A DNA stretch of 64,000 nucleotides from Streptococcus lutetiensis (GTDB lineage Bacteria; Bacillota; Bacilli; Lactobacillales; Streptococcaceae), in NCBI RefSeq assembly GCF_900475675.1, contig NZ_LS483403.1:1116001-1180000 (forward strand), in the 5' to 3' direction. Position 1 is the stretch's first letter, and each line of letters opens with the position of its first letter. This document shows positions 61,673 to 64,000 of the stretch, one piece after another. Below the pieces are notes generated by a model. It saw nothing but the letters and a program-made list of their open reading frames with translations. It was not told where the DNA came from and ran no database searches. The translations under genes were made by a program, and so were the position numbers.

Positions 61673-62392
61673 CTATCCTCCAAAAGCTTTCAATTCTTCA
61701 AGACTAATATTGCCATTATAATAAGCTTTACCGACGATTGTTCCAGCAACTCCGATTTGTTGCAATTTCACCAAATCAGACTGTTCAGCAATACCACCTG
61801 AAGCAATGACTTTAGCTGTTGTCAACTCAGCCACCAAGCGATCATAGTGTTCAAAATTAGGTCCTGTTAGTGTCCCATCTCGGTCAATATCTGTGTAGAC
61901 AAAGAGAGTCACCCCGATTTTTTCCATGGCTTTAGCTAAGCTGATGTAATCAACATTACTTGTTTCAAGCCAACCTTCTGTAGCCACCATGCCATTCTTG
62001 GCATCGATACCGACAACGACTTTGTCACTACCAAATTTTTCCAAGGCAGCTTTGACAAAGTCTGGATTTTTCACAGCCATTGAACCAATAATCACACGGT
62101 CAATACCTACCGCAAGATAATCTTCAATCTGTTCAAGTGTGCGAATACCGCCACCAACTTCCACACCAAGTCCAGATTCTTTTTTCAATTTGGCAATCAA
62201 ATCACGGTTTGTAGCTCGGCCATCAAAAGCTCCATCTAAATCAACAACGTGAATAAAATCAATACCAGCTTGCGCAAAGATTTTAGACTGCCCAATAACA
62301 TCAGGGTTAACCACAGTCTTTTGATTAAAATCACCTTTAAAAAGACGAACCACCTGTCCTTCTTTGATATCAATCGCTGGAAGAATCTGCAT
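61673..62392 (-). CDS. hisA: Phosphoribosylformimino-AICAR ribotide isomerase
   Basis: 239-residue TIM barrel related to His[16 protein letters not shown] holds the catalytic Asp, and the second Asp lies in [14 protein letters not shown]. It performs the Amadori rearrangement in histidine synthesis. A gap of 47 bases separates it from hisH. Confidence 0.96.
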   Translation of the reverse strand: MQILPAIDIKEGQVVRLFKGDFNQKTVVNPDVIGQSKIFAQAGIDFIHVVDLDGAFDGRATNRDLIAKLKKESGLGVEVGGGIRTLEQIEDYLAVGIDRVIIGSMAVKNPDFVKAALEKFGSDKVVVGIDAKNGMVATEGWLETSNVDYISLAKAMEKIGVTLFVYTDIDRDGTLTGPNFEHYDRLVAELTTAKVIASGGIAEQSDLVKLQQIGVAGTIVGKAYYNGNISLEELKAFGG

Positions 62393-62439
62393 ATAAAACT
62401 CCTTTTCTCTTCTAAAACACTACCCAAAAATCGTGAAAC

Positions 62440-63048
62440 TTATTTCTCACACAGTGCAATAAATTTTTTTAAAATTCCTAAGCCCACATCACCAGATTTT
62501 TCAGGGTGGAACTGGGCGCCATAAACATTGTCCTTGTGAATCATAGCTGGCACATCAATGCCATAATCTGCAGTCACATCGATGTATTCTTTTGGAACAT
62601 CTGTAAAATAACTGTGAACAAAATAAACAGACTGTCCTTCAAGTTCTTCCGTTAAAGGAGTTTCATGTTTGACTGTCAAATTATTCCAGCCCATGTGAGG
62701 CACTGGCATGTTTTTGGTTGCTTTGATTTCTCTACAAACGCCCGGAATAAAACCAAGTCCTTTTGTTTCTTGATGTTCTAAACCAACTTCTGTCAAGACT
62801 TGCATTCCAAGACAAATACCAAGTAGCGGTGCTCCTTTAGCAACTGCTTCTTTAATTACTGGAACCAAACCACGCTTAGTCAGCTCGGCCATGGCAGCTG
62901 GATACGCTCCAACACCAGGTAGTATAAAACCTCTAGCTGCTAAAATTTTTGTCGGGTCACTGGATAATTCAGCCTGAACACCAATTTTTTTCAAAGCCCT
63001 TAAGACATTAGTAGTATTTCCTGCATCATAATCAATTACAATAATCAT
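62440..63048 (-). CDS. hisH: Imidazole glycerol phosphate synthase, glutaminase subunit
   Basis: 202 residues. Class I amidotransferase triad: Cys in LLGICLGMQVL, His and Glu in FHPEKSG. It provides ammonia to HisF. The gap of 72 bases to hisB contains no gene. Confidence 0.96.
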   Translation of the reverse strand: MIIVIDYDAGNTTNVLRALKKIGVQAELSSDPTKILAARGFILPGVGAYPAAMAELTKRGLVPVIKEAVAKGAPLLGICLGMQVLTEVGLEHQETKGLGFIPGVCREIKATKNMPVPHMGWNNLTVKHETPLTEELEGQSVYFVHSYFTDVPKEYIDVTADYGIDVPAMIHKDNVYGAQFHPEKSGDVGLGILKKFIALCEK

Positions 63049-63120
63049 TAGCTAAGTTATCAAGCCTTGCAAGCGCCACTAAATAAGAGTGCTTCGACTG
63101 ATTTTCCTTTCTATTTTTAA

Positions 63121-63705
63121 TTACAACAAACCTTTTGTTGAATTAACCCCGTGAATTTCTGGGTTAATGGCAATAGCTTCACGAAGAGCTCGGCCAGTTG
63201 CTTTGAACAAACTTTCTGATTTGTGGTGGTTATTTTTGCCATGTAAAATCTTCAAATGCAGATTCATTTGAACATTAAAAGCAAAGGCTTGGAAGAATTC
63301 TTCTACGAGCTCTGTATCAAAGTTGCCAAGTTTTGGATTATCGAACTCACAATCAAAAACAAGGTAGCTACGTCCTGACAAATCAAGGCTTGCCATTCCA
63401 AGTGTTTCATCCATTGGCACAAATGACGTTCCGTAGCGATTGATACCAGACTTATCTCCCAAAGCTTCTTTCAATGCTTGACCTAGCACAATTCCAACAT
63501 CTTCAACCGTGTGGTGACTATCCACATGAAGGTCTCCATCTGCTTTTACCACAAGAGACATGCGGCTGTGTCTGGCAAAAAGAGTCAACATATGGTCAAA
63601 GAAACCAACACCAGTATCAATAGAAACTGGCTCTTGGGCATCAAGATTAAGGCTCAATTTAATTTTAGTTTCAAAGGTATTACGTTCAATCTCTGCTTGT
63701 CTCAT
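63121..63705 (-). CDS. hisB: Imidazoleglycerol-phosphate dehydratase
   Basis: 194 residues, the single-function form without a phosphatase domain. The duplicated metal-binding motifs are [11 protein letters not shown] and [18 protein letters not shown]. The separate phosphatase just upstream may supply the missing histidinol-phosphate phosphatase step, which is inference. Confidence 0.96.
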   Translation of the reverse strand: MRQAEIERNTFETKIKLSLNLDAQEPVSIDTGVGFFDHMLTLFARHSRMSLVVKADGDLHVDSHHTVEDVGIVLGQALKEALGDKSGINRYGTSFVPMDETLGMASLDLSGRSYLVFDCEFDNPKLGNFDTELVEEFFQAFAFNVQMNLHLKILHGKNNHHKSESLFKATGRALREAIAINPEIHGVNSTKGLL

Positions 63706-63730
63706 AACAACTCCTTTTTGATACTTTTAT

Positions 63731-64000
63731 CTATCTGCTTTGACTATCTAAAATATCAATCACTTTATACAAATTTGCTTCATTAATTTGGTAAGGGGCT
63801 TCTTTTCGCACAACTGGTTTGGCACAAAAGGCAATTCCGATACCAGCTGTTTTAATCATTGGAAGGTCATTAGCTCCATCTCCCATAGCAATGGTTTGAC
63901 TTAAGTCTAAGCCATTTTCAGCTGCCCATTCAATAAGGCTTGCTTTTTTAACATCTTTGGTAACCACATCACTAAGCACTTTTCCTGTCAAAAGTCCATC
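63731..64000 (-). CDS. SerB-like HAD phosphatase, C-terminal part (partial)
   Basis: The frame is open to the window edge (DGLLTGKVLSDVVTKDVKKA at the start) and gives about 89 residues ending LDSQSR. Motif IV GDGANDLPMIKTAGIG is that of phosphoserine phosphatases, and AFCAKPVVRKEAPYQI is also typical. Being inside the his operon, 25 bases before hisB, it may act on histidinol phosphate. The nucleophile motif lies outside the window. Confidence 0.8.
   Translation of the reverse strand, partial: DGLLTGKVLSDVVTKDVKKASLIEWAAENGLDLSQTIAMGDGANDLPMIKTAGIGIAFCAKPVVRKEAPYQINEANLYKVIDILDSQSR

Overview
The window looks like the chromosome of a low-GC Gram-positive coccus of the genus Streptococcus, most likely the S. 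bovis/S. equinus group (S. gallolyticus, S. equinus and relatives). Reasons: streptococcal gene orders (mutX-uvrB, aroA-aroK-pheA-psr-rlmD, cdaA-cdaR-glmM, murT-gatD), a YSIRK/LPXTG surface pullulanase, an S. thermophilus CRISPR1-like type II-A locus, an Rgg/SHP pheromone pair and a complete histidine operon. The species call is inference; the genus call is strong. Most genes lie on the minus strand.

Layout. 0-1.1 kb: end of a maltodextrin ABC permease pair (malF tail, malG). 1.1-6.8 kb: mutX, uvrB, then a glutamine-type ABC transporter (glnP with two fused binding domains, glnQ). 7-8 kb: a broken rubrerythrin gene and other remnants. 8-10.8 kb: a 60-residue protein, obgE, a DUF4044 peptide and rsuA. 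10.9-14.7 kb: two tandem peptide-binding lipoproteins with near-copied promoters carrying CodY-like boxes. 14.9-16.6 kb: a SulP permease.

16.8-22.4 kb is a zone of decay. Hydrolase, transglutaminase, epimerase and acetyltransferase genes carry stops, frameshifts or deletion junctions, among a few intact small genes (deaminase, GNAT, TfoX-like). It ends at a shortened Rgg regulator facing an unannotated 23-residue SHP pheromone gene. 22.7-27 kb is a small island against the 3' end of rlmD. It holds a stand-alone HMA protein, a P1B ATPase with a CPG motif, a short RIC/hemerythrin-like protein and an FNR-like regulator. Two perfect FNR boxes sit at identical promoter distances.

27-34.6 kb: rlmD, an LCP (Psr) protein, pheA, aroK, aroA and lepA. 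34.8-42.5 kb: a complete type II-A CRISPR-Cas locus with 27 spacers, leader, csn2, cas2, cas1, tracrRNA and a 1129-residue Cas9. Promoters for the array, the tracrRNA and cas9 can be read. 42.6-46.9 kb: ndk, a HicB-like fragment, membrane proteins, a NagD-type phosphatase, an acyl-ACP thioesterase and hemW. 47-52.5 kb: cell-wall genes glmM, cdaR, cdaA and divergent murT-gatD. 52.6-55.7 kb: eno, yueI, glycerate kinase. 55.9-60.1 kb: pulA split by one in-frame TGA. 60.2-64 kb: hisE, hisI, hisF, hisA, hisH, hisB and a partial SerB-like phosphatase, all read right to left.

The observations most worth checking are the SHP/Rgg pair, the FNR-box metal/redox island, the csn2 stop codon lying inside the array promoter, the single-stop loss of pullulanase, and the apparently leaderless murT promoter.
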